A stretch of 64,000 bases of DNA from Bathymodiolus brooksi (lineage: Eukaryota; Mollusca; Bivalvia; Mytilida; Modiolidae), in assembly GCA_963680875.1 (NCBI GenBank), contig OY804588.1:94916233-94980232 (forward strand), given 5' to 3'. Position 1 is the stretch's first letter; each line of letters starts with the position of its first letter. The position numbers and the translations under genes were made by a program. Shown in pieces: positions 33,301 through 45,319 of this stretch. Under the pieces are notes generated by a model. It made no database searches, was not told the origin of the DNA, and saw only the letters and a program-made list of their open reading frames with translations.

Positions 33301-36300
33301 CTCCTGTTTACTAATGTGTCGTGGTGTCTTTCTCCTGTTTACTAATGTGTCGTGGTGTCTTTCTCCTGTTTACTAATGTGTCGTGGTGTCTTTCTCCTGT
33401 TTACTAATGTGTCGTGGTGTCTTTCTCCTGTTTACTAATGTGTCGTGGTGTCTTTCTCCTGTTTACTAATGTGTCATGGTGTCTTTCTCCTGTTTACTAA
33501 TGTGTCGTGGTGTCTTTCTCCTGTTTACTAATGTGTTGTGGTGTCTTTCTCCTGTTTACTAATGTGTCATGGTGTGTTTCTCCTGTTTACTAAAGTGTCA
33601 TGGTGTCTTTCTCCTGTTTACTAATGTGTCATGGTGTCTTTCTCCTGTTTACTAATGTGTCGTGGTGTATTTCTCCTGTTTACTAATGTGTCGTGGTGTC
33701 TTTCTCCTGTTTACTAATGTGTCATGGTGTCTTTCTCCTGTTTACTAAAGTGTCGTGGTGTCTTTCTCCTGTTTACTAATGTGTCGTGGTGTCTTTCTCC
33801 TGTTTACTAATGTGTCGTGGTGTCTTTCTCCTGTTTACTAATGTGTCGTGGTGTCTTTCTCCTGTTTACTAAAGTGTCGTGGTGTCTTTCTCCTGTTTAC
33901 TAATGTGTCGTGGTGTCTTTCTCCTGTTTACTAATGTGTCGTGGTGTCTTTCTCCTGTTTACCAAAGTGTCGTGGTGTCTTTCTCCTGTTTACTAATGTG
34001 TCGTGGTGTCTTTCTCCTGTTTACTAATGTGTCGTGGTGTCTTTCTCCTGTTTACTAATGTGTCGTGGTGTCTTTCTCCTGTTTACTAAAGTGTCGTGGT
34101 GTCTTTCTCTTGTTTACTAATGTGTTGTGATGTCTTTCTCCTGTTTACTAATGTGTCATGGCGTGTTTTTCCTGTTTACTAAAGTGTCATGGTGTCTTTC
34201 TCCTGTTTACTAATGTGCCATGGTGTCTTTCTCCTGTTTACTGATGTGTCGTGGTGTCTTTCTCCTGTTTACTAATGTGTCATGGTGTGTTTCTCCTGTT
34301 TACTAATGTGTCGTGGTGTCTTTCTCCTGTTTACTAATGTGTCGTGGTGTCTTTCTCCTGTTTACTAAAGTGTCATGGTGTCTTTCTCCTGTTTACTAAT
34401 GTGTCGTGGTGTCTTTCTCCTGTTTACTAATGTGTCGTGGTGTCTTTCTCCTGTTTACTAATGTGTCGTGGTGTCTTTCTCCTGTTTACTAAAGTATCGT
34501 GGTGTCTTTCTCCTGTTTACTAATGTGTCGTGGTGTCTTTCTCCTGTTTACTAATGTGTCGTGGTGTCTTTCTCCTGTTTACTAATGTGTCGTGGTGTCT
34601 TTCTCCTGTTTACTAATGTGTCGTGGTGTCTTTCTCCTGTTTACTAATGTGTCGTGGTGTCTTTCTCCTGTTTACTAATGTGTCGTGGTGTCTTTCTCCT
34701 GTTTACTAATGTGTCGTGGTGTCTTTCTCCTGTTTACTAATGTGTCGTGGTGTCTTTCTCCTGTTTACTAATGTGTCGTGGTGTCTTTCTCCTGTTTACT
34801 AATGTGTCCTGGTGTCTTTCTCCTGTTTACTAATGTGTCGTGGTGTCTTTCTCCTGTTTACTAATGTGTCGTGGTGTCTTTCTCCTGTTTACTAATGTGT
34901 CGTGGTGTCTTTCTCCTGTTTACTAATGTGTCATGGTGTCTTTCTCCTGTTTACTAATGTGTCGTGGTGTCTTTCTCCTGTTTACTAATGTGTTGTGGTG
35001 TCTTTCTCCTGTTTACTAAAGTGTCGTGGTGTCTTTCTCCTGTTTACTAATGTGTTGTGGTGTCTTTCTCCTGTTTACTAATGTGTCGTGGTGTCTTTCT
35101 CCTGTTTACTAATGTGTTGTGGTGTCTTTCTCCTGTTTACTAATGTGTCGTGGTGTCTTTCTCCTGTTTACTAATGTATCGTGGTGTCTTTCTCCTGTTT
35201 ACTAATGTGTCGTGGTGTCTTTCTCCTGTTTACTAAAGTGTCGTGGTGTCTTTCTCCTGTTTACTAATGTGTCGTGGTGTCTTTCTCCTGTTTACTAATG
35301 TGTCGTGGTGTCTTTCTCCTGTTTACTAATGTGTTGTGGTGTCTTTCTCCTGTTTACTAATGTGTCGTGGTGTCTTTCTCCTGTTTACTAGTGTGTCGTG
35401 GTGTCTTTCTCCTGTTTACTAATGTGTCGTGGTGTCTTTCTCCTGTTTACTAATGTGTTGTGGTGTCTTTCTCCTGTTTACTAATGTGTCGTGGTGTCTT
35501 TCTCCTGTTTACTAAAGTGTCGTGGTGTCTTTCTCCTGTTTACTAATGTGTCGTGGTGTCTTTCTCCTGTTTACTAATGTGTCGTGGTGTCTTTCTCCTG
35601 TTTACTAATGTGTCGTGGTGTCTTTCTCCTGTTTACTAATGTGTTGTGGTGTCTTTCTCCTGTTTACTAATGTGTCGTGGTGTCTTTCTCCTGTTTACTA
35701 ATGTGTCGTGGTGTCTTTCTCCTGTTTACTAATGTGTCATGGTGTCTTTCTCCTGTTTACTAATGTGTCGTGGTGTCTTTCTCCTGTTTACTAATGTGTC
35801 GTGGTGTCTTTCTCCTGTTTACTAATGTGTCATGGTGTCTTTCTCCTGTTTACTAATGTGTCGTGGTGTCTTTCTCCTGTTTACTAATGTGTCATGGTGT
35901 CTTTCTCCTGTTTACTAAAGTGTCGTGGTGTCTTTCTCCTGTTTACTAATGTGTCGTGGTGTCTTTCTCCTGTTTACTAATGTGTCGTGGTGTCTTTCTC
36001 CTGTTTACTAATGTGTTGTGGTGTCTTTCTCCTGTTTACTAATGTGTCGTGGTGTCTTTCTCCTGTTTACTAATGTGTCGTGGTGTCTTTCTCCTGTTTA
36101 CTAAAGTGTCATGGTGTCTTTCTCCTGTTTACTAATGTGTCGTGGTGTCTTTCTCCTGTTTACTAATGTGTTGTGGTGTCTTTCTCCTGTTTACTAATGT
36201 GTCGTGGTGTCTTTCTCCTGTTTACTAATGTGTCGTGGTGTCTTTCTCCTGTTTACTAATGTGTCGTGGTGTCTTTCTCCTGTTTACTAATGTGTCGTGG

Positions 36301-37476
36301 TGTCTTTCTCCTGTTTACTAATGTGTCGTGGTGTCTTTCTCCTGTTTACTAATGTGTCGTGGTGTCTTTCTCCTGTTTACTAATGTGTTGTGGTGTCTTT
36401 CTCCTGTTTACTAATGTGTCGTGGTGTCTTTCTCCTGTTTACTAATGTGTTGTGGTGTCTTTCTCCTGTTTACTAATGTGTCGTGGTATCTTTCTCCTGT
36501 TTACTAATGTGTCGTGGTGTCTTTCTCCTATTTACTAATGTGTCGTGGTGTCTTTCTCCTGTTTACTAATGTGTCGTGGTGTCTTTCTCCTGTTTACTAA
36601 TGTGTCGTGGTGTCTTTCTCCTGTTTACTAATGTGTCATGGTGTCTTTCTCCTGTTTACTAATGTGTCGTGGTGTCTTTCTCCTGTTTACTAATGTGTCG
36701 TGGTGTCTTTCTCCTGTTTACTAATGTGTCATGGTGTCTTTCTCCTGTTTACTAATGTGTCATGGTGTCTTTCTCCTGTTTACTAAAGTGTCATGGTGTC
36801 TTTCTCCTGTTTACTAATGTGTCATGGTGTCTTTCTCCTGTTTACTAATGTGTCGTGGTGTCTTTCTCCTGTTTACTAATGTGTCATGGTGTCTTTCTCC
36901 TGTTTACTAATGTGTCATGGTGTGTTTCTCCTGTTTACTAAAGTGTTGTGGTGTCTTTCTCCTGTTTACTAATGTGTTGTGGTGTCTTTCTCCTGTTTAC
37001 TAATGTGTCGTGGTGTCTCTCCTGTTTACTAATGTGTTGTGGTGTCTTTCCCCTGTTTACTAATGTGTCGTGGTGTCTTTCTCCTGTTTACTAATGTGTC
37101 GTGGTGTCTTTCTCCTGTTTACTAATGTGTCGTGTCTTTCTCCTGTTTACTAATGTGTTGTGGTGTCTTTCTCCTGTTTACTAATGTGTCGTGGTGTCTT
37201 TCTCCTGTTTACTAATGTGTCGTGGTGTCTTTCTCCTGTTTACTAATGTGTCATGGTGTCTTTCTCCTGTTTACTAATGTGTTGTGGTGTCTTTCTCCTG
37301 TTTACTAATGTGTCATGGTGTCTTTCTCCTGTTTACTAATGTGTCGTGGTGTCTTTCTCCTGTTTACTAATGTGTCATGGTGTCTTTCTCCTGTTTACTA
37401 ATGTGTTGTGGTGTCTTTCTCCTGTTTACTAATGTGTCGTGGTGTCTTTCTCCTGTTTACTAATGTGTCGTGGTGT
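30380..37476. repeat. 31-bp minisatellite array (about 230 copies, 7.1 kb)
   Basis: The unit is CTTTCTCCTGTTTACTAATG + TGTCGTGGTGT. Variants alternate between TGTCGTGG, TGTCATGG and TGTTGTGG and between AATG and AAAG. Blocks of variants recur: the series around 32430-33100 is echoed around 33560-34250, an offset of about 1.14 kb, so block duplications took part. The array lies in the intron between exons 6 and 7. The + strand is pyrimidine-rich; there is no conserved reading frame. Confidence 0.97.
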
Positions 37477-37639
37477 GGGACATCTGAGGAAACCTCATTA
37501 CAGGTCGCATGTGAGTGACCTTATGTCATGAATATATAATGATATAACAAATACAGTTATGAACTTTTTTGGCAAATCTAGACCATGTCTTATATGCTAT
37601 GTGTCTTTTCTGTTTTAATTGATAATTTATATTTTGCAG

Positions 37640-37660
37640 CTGATCATTATAGGAACATAT
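37640..37660 (+). pseudogene. Decayed copy of the exon-7 5' end
   Basis: ATTTTGCAG followed by CTGATCATTATAGGAACATAT matches exon 7 (TTTTTCAG then CTGGTCATTATAGGAGCTTAT) at 18 of 21 positions, including an AG acceptor. It then diverges into a Lys-rich frame (KKYLSDKKEY) that has no family counterpart. A second exon-7-like fragment is at 38004-38034. Confidence 0.6.
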
Positions 37661-37706
37661 AAAAAATATCTAAGCGATAAAAAAGAATACATAAATAAAA
37701 AAGTAA

Positions 37707-37970
37707 GGGTTAGGGTTAGAGTTATGGTGTTTAACTCCACTTTCAACAATATTTCAGTTATATCGTGGTGGTCAGAGTTATTGGTGGAGGAAACCGGAGA
37801 AAACCACTGACCCTGTGGCAAGTCACTGAGAAACTTTATCACATAATGCTGTATTGAGTACACCTTGCCCGAGCGGGATTCGAACTCGCAACGTGAGTGG
37901 TGATAGGCACTGATTGCATGGGTAGTTTTAAATCAAACTACCATACAATCACGACCACAACGGCCCCTAT
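37707..37970 (-). mobile_element. tRNA-derived SINE, type B, telomere-like tail
   Basis: Minus-strand copy: head GGGGCCGTTGTGGTCGTGAT, B-box-like GAGTTCGAATCCCGCTCG. The 3' end is GTTAAACACCATAACTCTAA followed by CCCTAACCCTTAC. The tail therefore reads as degenerate (CCCTAA)n. It sits between two exon-7-like fragments. Confidence 0.85.
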
Positions 37971-38003
37971 GAAATTAAGAATGGCCCTAAAGGTCTTTGT
38001 CTT

Positions 38004-38034
38004 GTATCATAGTGAGTAGTTTCTTTATTAGTAA
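38004..38034 (+). pseudogene. Possible decayed 3' part of an exon-7 copy
   Basis: TGTATCATAGTGAGTAGTTT and CTTTATTAG resemble exon-7 TATATCATAGCCAGTTGTTT and CTTTAGTGTG. Together with 37640-37660 this would be one exon-7 duplicate split by the SINE. The match is short, so moderate confidence only. Confidence 0.4.
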
Positions 38035-38048
38035 TTTATTTTTTTCAG

Positions 38049-38133
38049 CTGGTCATTATAGGAGCTTATATCATAGCCAGTTGTTTCTTTAGTGTGTATG
38101 GCATGGCTGTGGACACACTATTCTTATGCTTCT
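38049..38133 (+). CDS. SLC44A: Choline transporter-like protein (SLC44A type), exon 7
   Basis: 85 nt, acceptor TTTTTTCAG, donor CTTCT|GTAAGT. It encodes LVIIGAYIIASCFFSVYGMA then VDTLFLCF. This is the last membrane helix of the family (GAY.IA..FFSV.GM.VDTLFLCF). The usual Cys in GMCVDTLF is Ala here. The final T must be completed by TG of the last exon to give Leu. Confidence 0.96.
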
Positions 38134-40118
38134 GTAAGTATATATTAAATAATTGATACTTAAAATTAGTTTGTCATATCACTAAGAGAGTATCTAGGGT
38201 ACAGAAATAGGACTTCTCTGATGTAAGATACAATCCCTCTGACATCGGCTGATTATGTGGATCCATTCAAATACACAAATTGTCTCAAGGTCAGGACCTT
38301 TACTGGCATGAATATATATATACAATATACCGTACGTACGTTGTCGGAAAATATATAATTTATTTGTACGAGCTTTAGAAACGAGTAGAAAAGCATGCAG
38401 CAAGCGCAAACTAATTTTATATTTAACGACAATGTACATATATTGTGTTTATCTTGCAATATCAAAAAGTCCAAAGCAACTGAAAATAGCTGGGACAAGC
38501 ATCGTTCTAATTGTTTTCATTGGAGTCATCTGTGACACCAGACTTAAACTGTTACCTTTCTGTGCCTTTACATGAATCAGGTACCAGACATACTTTGCTA
38601 GGTCAATGACTAAATAACACTGAAGTTTATTTGACCCCCTTTATTAGTACTCAAATCACTTAACTTTATAAAACAATCAATCAACAAATGTAAAACCTTT
38701 GGTTCAAATAATGGCCCTCATTATAAGATACAGATTAAAATTTAAGTGTTGAACTTATTTCTTTATAATTCTTTGATCAATAATTGTATATTGCTATATT
38801 TCAATCATATTTACCAATGAAATATATTTAAATGAAACATGGTCCTTATCATAAATATAGTCTTTTATCATATTTAGGGTTAAGGTTATGGTGTTTAACG
38901 CCACTTTCAACTATTTTCAGCTATATTGTGGCAGTCAGTTTTATTGGTGAAGGAAACCAGAGTACCTGGAGAAATCACAGACCTTCCGCAAGTCACTGAC
39001 AAACTTTATCACATAATGTTGTTTTGAGTACACCTCTCTGTGAGCATGATTCAATCTCACGTTAGTGGTGATACACACTGATTGCATATAGGTAGTTGTC
39101 AATCCATCTACCATGCGATCACAATAATGAACGCCCTCTTTACCATATTCAATTATGCAAATTAGTCATATTTAAGAAAAAGTATAAATGCTAAAACTGC
39201 TTGGCCAATTAAAATATATGTGGTCCACCTTTCAAATTAGTCATAATCCCTGAGGAAACCCAGGGTATAGAAATACATAGAACCTAGTTATTCTGCTGCG
39301 GAATTCAACACCTCAAAAGTGGAGTCTGCTAGCTGTTCAGGATGGATTCAAGTAAGCAAATCAACCTTAGGATGAAACATAAATAAGTGTGTCATATATA
39401 GATAATGTTACACTCCTTGTCTGTAAAAAAAGACATCATCAGCTAGCCTTACAGTCATAAAGCATTTGAGCACGAATTTGTACTCATAAAACAGCCAATC
39501 AGAACACTATACCAAATAAATCATTTGTTCTGATTGGACAATTTTTTAGTATGAAAATCGCACTGAAAAGCTTTTTATGACCGTTAGGCTAATGAGTAAT
39601 ATCTTGTTTAGGAATGGTCATTGGTGGCCTATTTCCAGACAAAATACCCCTGTATCCATGATCCTCTTTTTCCTGTATATGTCTTCCCATTGACTTGTCC
39701 CTCCTTTTTACCTACACAGTTTGTTTTGTTTTTGGAAACGTGTTCTCGTCATGAATGCAGCTGAATTACAGCTCACCTCATCTTAAACAATTAACCAAGC
39801 AATTAAGCTTCTTATTTTTATTAATTGTTGTTTCAGTGAGATAGCACTATAAAAAAACTAAGCCTGTTTGTCTAGTACATTACAGGAATCGTCAACATTT
39901 CATTGAAATGTAATTTGTCTTTGCCATGATATAGCTGAAAAATTGCTGGTTTGACATTAAACAACAATCACTCACTCACTAAAATTGCCACAATTTTTAG
40001 TTTTTGAATGTTTTAAGATTGAATTGGCTAAAATTTCAAACTTTGAAAACTGCAAAGTTTAATGCTGTTTTGTTGATATTGAAATTGTAATGTAAATTTT
40101 CAACAAAAAAATGTACAA
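38134..40118. other. Start of the last intron: repeats and foldbacks
   Basis: 38334-38660 is copy 2 of the dispersed repeat at 28792. 38876-39140 is a minus-strand type B SINE whose tail reads GCCATAACCTTAACCCTAA. 39436-39597 is a foldback element with arms CTAGCCTTACAGTCATAAAG and CTTTTTATGACCGTTAGGCT around GCCAATCAGAAC/GTTCTGATTGG. 39925-39985 resembles a SINE 3' end (GCCATGATATAGCTGAAAAA). No coding sequence is seen. Confidence 0.75.
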
Positions 40119-40989
40119 GAGTATAAGATTCTGTTTGATAATGTTACTATATATTGTTGTCTTTCAGTATAAGATTCTGTTTGATAATGTTACTATATAT
40201 TGTTGTCTTTCAGTGGAAGATTCTGCTTGATAATGTTACTATATATTGTTGTCTTTCAGTGGAAGATTCTGTTTGATAATGTTACTATATATTGCTGTCT
40301 TTCAGTATAAGATTCTGTTTGATAATGTTACTATATATTGTTGTCTTTCAGTGGAAGATTCTGTTTGATAATGTTTCTATATATTGTTGTCTTTCAGTGG
40401 AAGATTCTGTTTGATAATGTTACTATATATTGTTGTCTTTCAGTAGAAGATTCTGTTTGATAATGTTACTATATATTGTTGTCTTTCAGTGGAAGATTCT
40501 GTTTGATAATGTTACTATATATTGTTGTCTTTCGGTAGAAGATTCTGTTTGATAATGTTACTATATGTTGTTGTCTTTCAGTAGAAGATAATGTTACTAT
40601 ATATTGTTGTCTTTCAGTCGAAGATTCTGTTTGATAATGTTACTATATATTGTTGTCTTTCAGTGGAAGATTCTGTTTGATAATGTTACTATATATTGTT
40701 GTCTTTCAGTAGAAGATTCTGTTTGATAATGTTACTATATATTGTTGTCTTTCAGTGGAAGATTCTGTTTGATAATGTTACTATATATTGTTGTCTTTCA
40801 GTAGAAGATTCTGTTTGATAATGTTACTATATATTGTTGTCTTTCGGTAGAAGATTCTGTTTGATAATGTTACTATATATTGTTGTCTTTCAGTGGAAGA
40901 TTCTGTTTGATAATGTTACTATATATTGTTGTCTTTCAGTGGAAGATTCTGTTTGATAATGTTACTGTATATTGTTGTCTTTCAGTATA
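40119..40989 (+). repeat. 46-bp array carrying the last-exon splice acceptor (left part, about 19 copies)
   Basis: The unit is TACTATATATTGTTGTCTTT + CAGTGGAAGATTCTGTTTGATAATGT, shown in two parts. TTGTCTTTCAG|TGGAAGATT is the acceptor and first nine bases of the real last exon at 61499, so each unit is a decoy 3' splice site. Joined to exon 7, a unit would read LEDSV and stop at TGA. Variants GTAGAAG keep Leu; GTATAAG stops after Leu. The array is interrupted by the 19-kb element from 40990 and resumes at 60166. Confidence 0.93.
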
Positions 40990-42633
40990 CACTAGGAAAT
41001 AGAAAATGCAAATATGCCCGGTAAAATGCAAATAATTAAAGATTACCAGTTATATTAGCGTTTACCAGTTAAATTAGCAATTGTCTTGTTATATTTGCGT
41101 TTTACCTTTTAAATTTGCATTGTCGTGGCATTTTAGCGTTTTTCCTTTTATATTTGCATTGTCGTGGCATTTTAGCGTTTTTCCTTTTAAATTTGCATTG
41201 TCGTGGCATTTTAGCGTTTTTTCCTTTTAAATTTGCATTGTCGTGGCATTTTAGCGTTTTTCCTTTTATATTTGCATTTTTCCTTTTAAATTTGCATTGT
41301 CGTGGGATTTTAGCGTTTTTCCTTTTAAATTTGCATTGTCGTGGGATTTTAGCGTTTTTCCTTTTAAATTTGCATTGTTGTGGCATTTTAGCGTTTTTCC
41401 TTTTATATTTGCGTTTTTCCTTTTAAATTTGCATTGTCGTGGGATTTTAGCGTTTTTCCTTTTAAATTTGCATTGTCGTGGCATTTTAGCGTTTTTCCTT
41501 TTAAATTTGCATTGTCGTGGCATTTTAGCGTTTTTCCTTTTATATTTGCGTTTTTCCTTTTAAATTTGCATTGTCGTGGGATTTTAGCGTTTTTCCTTTT
41601 ATATTTGCGTTTTTCCTTTTATATTTGCATTGTCGTGGCATTTTAGCGTTTTTCCTTTTAAATTTGCATTGTCGTGGCGTTTTTTCCTTTTAAATTTGCA
41701 TTGTCGTGGCATTTTAGCGTTTTTCCTTTTAAATTTGCATTGTCGTGGGATTTTAGGGTTTTTCCTTTTAAATTTGCATTGTCGTGGGATTTTAGCGTTT
41801 TTCCTTTTAAATTTGCATTGTTGTGGCATTTTAGCGTTTTTCCTTTTAAATTTGCATTGTCGTGGCATTTTAGCGTTTTTCCTTTTATATTTGCGTTTTT
41901 CCTTTTAAATTTGCATTGTCGTGGCATTTTAGCGTTTTTCCTTTTATATTTGTGTTTTTCCTTTTAAATTTGCATTGTCGTGGGATTTTAGCGTTTTTCC
42001 TTTTAAATTTGCATTTTACCAGTTAAATCGCATGGTCATCTAAATCACCCGCTGAGTAGAGATTACGTAATACTGTAGTCGTCACTAGCTCATTGAATAT
42101 GACGATCTATAGTATTATATTATCGTGTATCTATACGTATTTATTTATTTATTTATTATTATTATTTATGTCATACTAGTCTGGCCCTTAATAAATTTAG
42201 TGTATTCAATACACAATAATCCATCAATTGTTGCGTATTTGATTTTTATGTCGTATTTTAACTTAATGCGATGTTTATTAAGAAATGTGACTTTAAATGT
42301 ATTAAAATATTAGCAAAGTGTGATACACGTACAGAATATGTATACTGTTGTCACTTCACTATTACTTGTTTTTGATTATCATGCGAAAAACACATTAACC
42401 TTGTATTACCTATGCTGAGACTATTTACTAAAAAATGAATTAAGTATATATTAAACTATCGGTCTCTATTAAGTTATTTATGTCTTGTTTTATAGCACAG
42501 GATTGTGTATGTACAGCGTCAAAGTTATTGTGCTTTAAAAGTTCTGATTATTGTAATGAGGCACCTTAATGAACAATAAATATTTTTGTTTATGATATAA
42601 AACAAATAATCATATCCCTATGTAAACGCCGTA
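40990..42633. repeat. Left terminal inverted repeat of the 19-kb element
   Basis: Matches 59049-60165 in reverse orientation, from CACTAGG to ATGTAAACGCCGTA. Contains GTAAAATGCAAATA and GTTTACCAGTTA-type subterminal motifs, a 39-bp array (about 41100-42020) and a unique part (42030-42633). An open frame at 42125-42313 is present in both TIRs with few changes, but it is AT-rich, full of I/Y/L, and probably not a gene. Confidence 0.85.
41100..42020. repeat. 39-bp subterminal array, left TIR (about 22 units)
   Basis: The unit is CCTTTTAAATTTGCATTGTC + GTGGGATTTTAGCGTTTTT. Complete units alternate with short units of about 20 bp (CCTTTTATATTTGCGTTTTT). 13-codon periodicity produces long spurious open frames on both strands. 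In CACTA elements subterminal repeats are typically transposase-binding sites; that role here is inferred. Confidence 0.92.
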
Positions 42634-45240
42634 AAGCGAGAGACCATATTTTAATTTGAAATATTTTATTCTTCAATAAATTAAGGCAAATAATTCCTGA
42701 AATAAGAAGTGAAAGGTGGGTTTACTTATTTTTATTTTCATTCTGAAAACGACAGGTACATTCACACCGGTTCACTCAGCAGGGTACCTAATATTGCCAG
42801 GCAGAATATACAAGTGTCATCTTACATCCGGTCGACGGGACTCTGACCGAATACATGAATACATGTGTCACAATCTTTGGCAATAATCAGAAACGCAATA
42901 CACATTTTGTGACCATTTAGCGGTACCCGACTAGAATAGGAGATGCAATACACATTTTAAAGGTTCTAATAGGTGATCAAGTATACATTAGGAATGGGTG
43001 CATATTAAAGCACACTGGCGGAGCAAGGGGGTGTTCGACAATTTAGTAAAATTTGTGTATAAATTGGGTAAAAATTGGCAAACAAGAGCCTGGGTCCCCG
43101 TTTTCAAAACTGCTGGATCCGCACCTGATGCAGCAATGATTCTGGGTCTATTTTCACAAAAAAATCTTAAGATTAACATTGATCGTAAGTTATATTGGAT
43201 TGTTCATTTTTATCTTGATTTTTTTTGTGCATCATCAGAATGATATAGCAACAACCAAAATTATGAAGTAAAGCAGGGTGAACAGAGCAGGGTAGAACAT
43301 TCTTCTTGCAAACCCCAAAAAGCAAAATAGACAAAAAACATTCATATGCAATTTTTCCTTATAAAAACAACAATCATATTTTTTATGACTATTCTGAGAT
43401 TAATCTGAAGGGTCCGCCAGTTCGAAAGACGTTATTAAAATAAACAAAAAATGTTTTCTTTACGCAGACATATTATATTACGCTTTGTTCAAATCAAAAA
43501 TAACCGTTATGAAAACAGATTAATCTTTTTACTGTTGGCAAGTAAGAATATTGTATTTCCACAAACCAATTATTATATTACGTAAGAGATGTACCCTGAA
43601 GTTTTGTATAATATACTTTAAAAGTATTTATAATACGCATCGTCTGTAATTGTCAAATGAAAACTATTACAAATTATATGTTTAACATAATCCTCTCAAT
43701 TTTATGGCTTCCTACCCTGTAACTTTCTGTGCTTTTAGCTAAGAAGCAGAGCTTATGTGTAGCTTTATTGTAGTGCATGAACGATCGATTACAAAGTGCG
43801 ATCTTATAAATAATAGCATTAAAACAATTTTGCTCCGTAGCATAGGCCTATTTTTATTTTTTTACGAATTCATGGCATTGTTCCGATGTCTGTTCTTTTT
43901 TTTTCACATAATTTGGTAGTTCTTCAATTTTCGAAAAAAATCTTTTGCACGGTAAATGTGTCTCATTAAAGACCGATCGTTTTCTCCGATTCGTTTGTTT
44001 TGCCATAAGTATATAGAAACAAAACGTAAATCTGCAAAAAGTGATTGTGTAATAAATTCATAAAAGATGTTAAAGTTTGCTTTTAAAGACGCAAGTACCA
44101 AAAACAGTGAACCTACCTACTGAACCGTACTTTTTGTAATGCTAAAAATTTACTTCATTTATAAAGTAGCTGGAAAAAAATCCAGAAGGGCTATATAAAA
44201 TTGAACTATGTCGTCTGCCTCTCAGGCACCGGCTCTTCCTGTCATGTAACTGTCATGGGGTCACTGATCGTACTTGTAAACAAAAGAGCTGACTGAAATG
44301 TGCCTGTTTCTTATATAAAATACATGTCACTTTGCAGTGCATTGTGGTTTCAGCACTAAGAAAAACATCAAAAGTAAACACAATTTTGAAAGTGGTCATT
44401 TTCAAACATTCTGTTATTTTATTTAGATGTAATATGATTTGGTAGATGGCCAGAACCATGAAATTTTAAAACCAGCCATTTCCGGATTTTATATTCGTTT
44501 CCATCCCGTATATCGGCCCTGTTTTTACTTCATACGAAAACAGATGACGCCATTTTACTGACAGCAAAAGTTGCCAGGTAATCGAGAGTATATTAAAATA
44601 CAAGAATGGCTTTAAAAACAATCTTATGTACAAAGAAATATTTAACTAGGCATTCTTTGAAAATTCCAATCGGCATATGCACTGTTAATCGCTATATCTG
44701 AAAATCGATAACACGATGCTAATAATCGAATATTCTTCTACATATTTTTGGACAGGAAGAGCTCAGATCACATACTCCATTCATTAATGTATTTTTATTC
44801 AATAAAATATTTTAAAAAGTTGTACTTCAATTTTCTATTTCATTAGTTAACGATAAAAAAAAATTTGATAGCGTCACGTGTTTTGTTGGTTATGCATGTT
44901 GTTTGTTGACATCCTAGTTTTAGTAATATTTTGATCTCGGGGTGAAATTTAAATGTATAACAAGCTTGCTTGCTGTATTTATCCTTTCTTAAGAAAAGAA
45001 TGTCATTATTCCTACAATGTAGCGTCAATTTATGTGTTTTCATCCGTATTTTTACATCCGACATTTTTTTTTATTGACATGTACAAGGTTACATAATATA
45101 GTCTCTGATCCATTCATACACTTCGCTAATAAGTAATATTTTCTTTACAATAGTTTATTTTTGTTAATAAAATAGACGAATTATTGAATAACGATTTATA
45201 TAAATGAAACGATTAAAATTGATTGCTAAAAAAAAGTGTT
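42634..45240. other. Unassigned interior of the 19-kb element
   Basis: AT-rich. Scattered short frames (42988-43243, 43904-44101, 44253-44459, 44843-45064) have no recognisable domain or splice-consistent continuation. No transposase motif seen. Confidence 0.45.
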
Positions 45241-45319
45241 ATTATTAAATACCCGGATATGTTTGGATAAGAGAATAGCATTCGGGTCATTGAGGGGTCA
45301 TGTAGTCTCGTGGTTATAA

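Noticed and set aside
30380..37476. Idea that the 31-bp unit derives from exon 5 (both contain TCTCCTGTTTA)
   Set aside because: Only 11 bases agree, with no flanking similarity, unlike the clear acceptor-derived array. Chance match is likely.
37619..37810. Frame of 63 codons read as an alternative exon 7
   Set aside because: Only the first seven codons resemble exon 7, and the rest runs into a SINE. Kept as a low-confidence decayed copy only.
41102..41967. Open frames with FALSWHFSVFPFK or CKFKRKNAKMPRQ repeats
   Set aside because: Same artefact: a 39-bp non-coding array in the TIRs, open on both strands, with copies on the opposite strand at 59635-60015.
42125..42313. 62-residue frame MYLYVFIYLFIIIIYVILVW present in both TIRs (also 59363-59551)
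   Set aside because: Conserved only because it lies in duplicated TIR sequence. AT-rich composition explains the hydrophobic residues; no homologue recognised.
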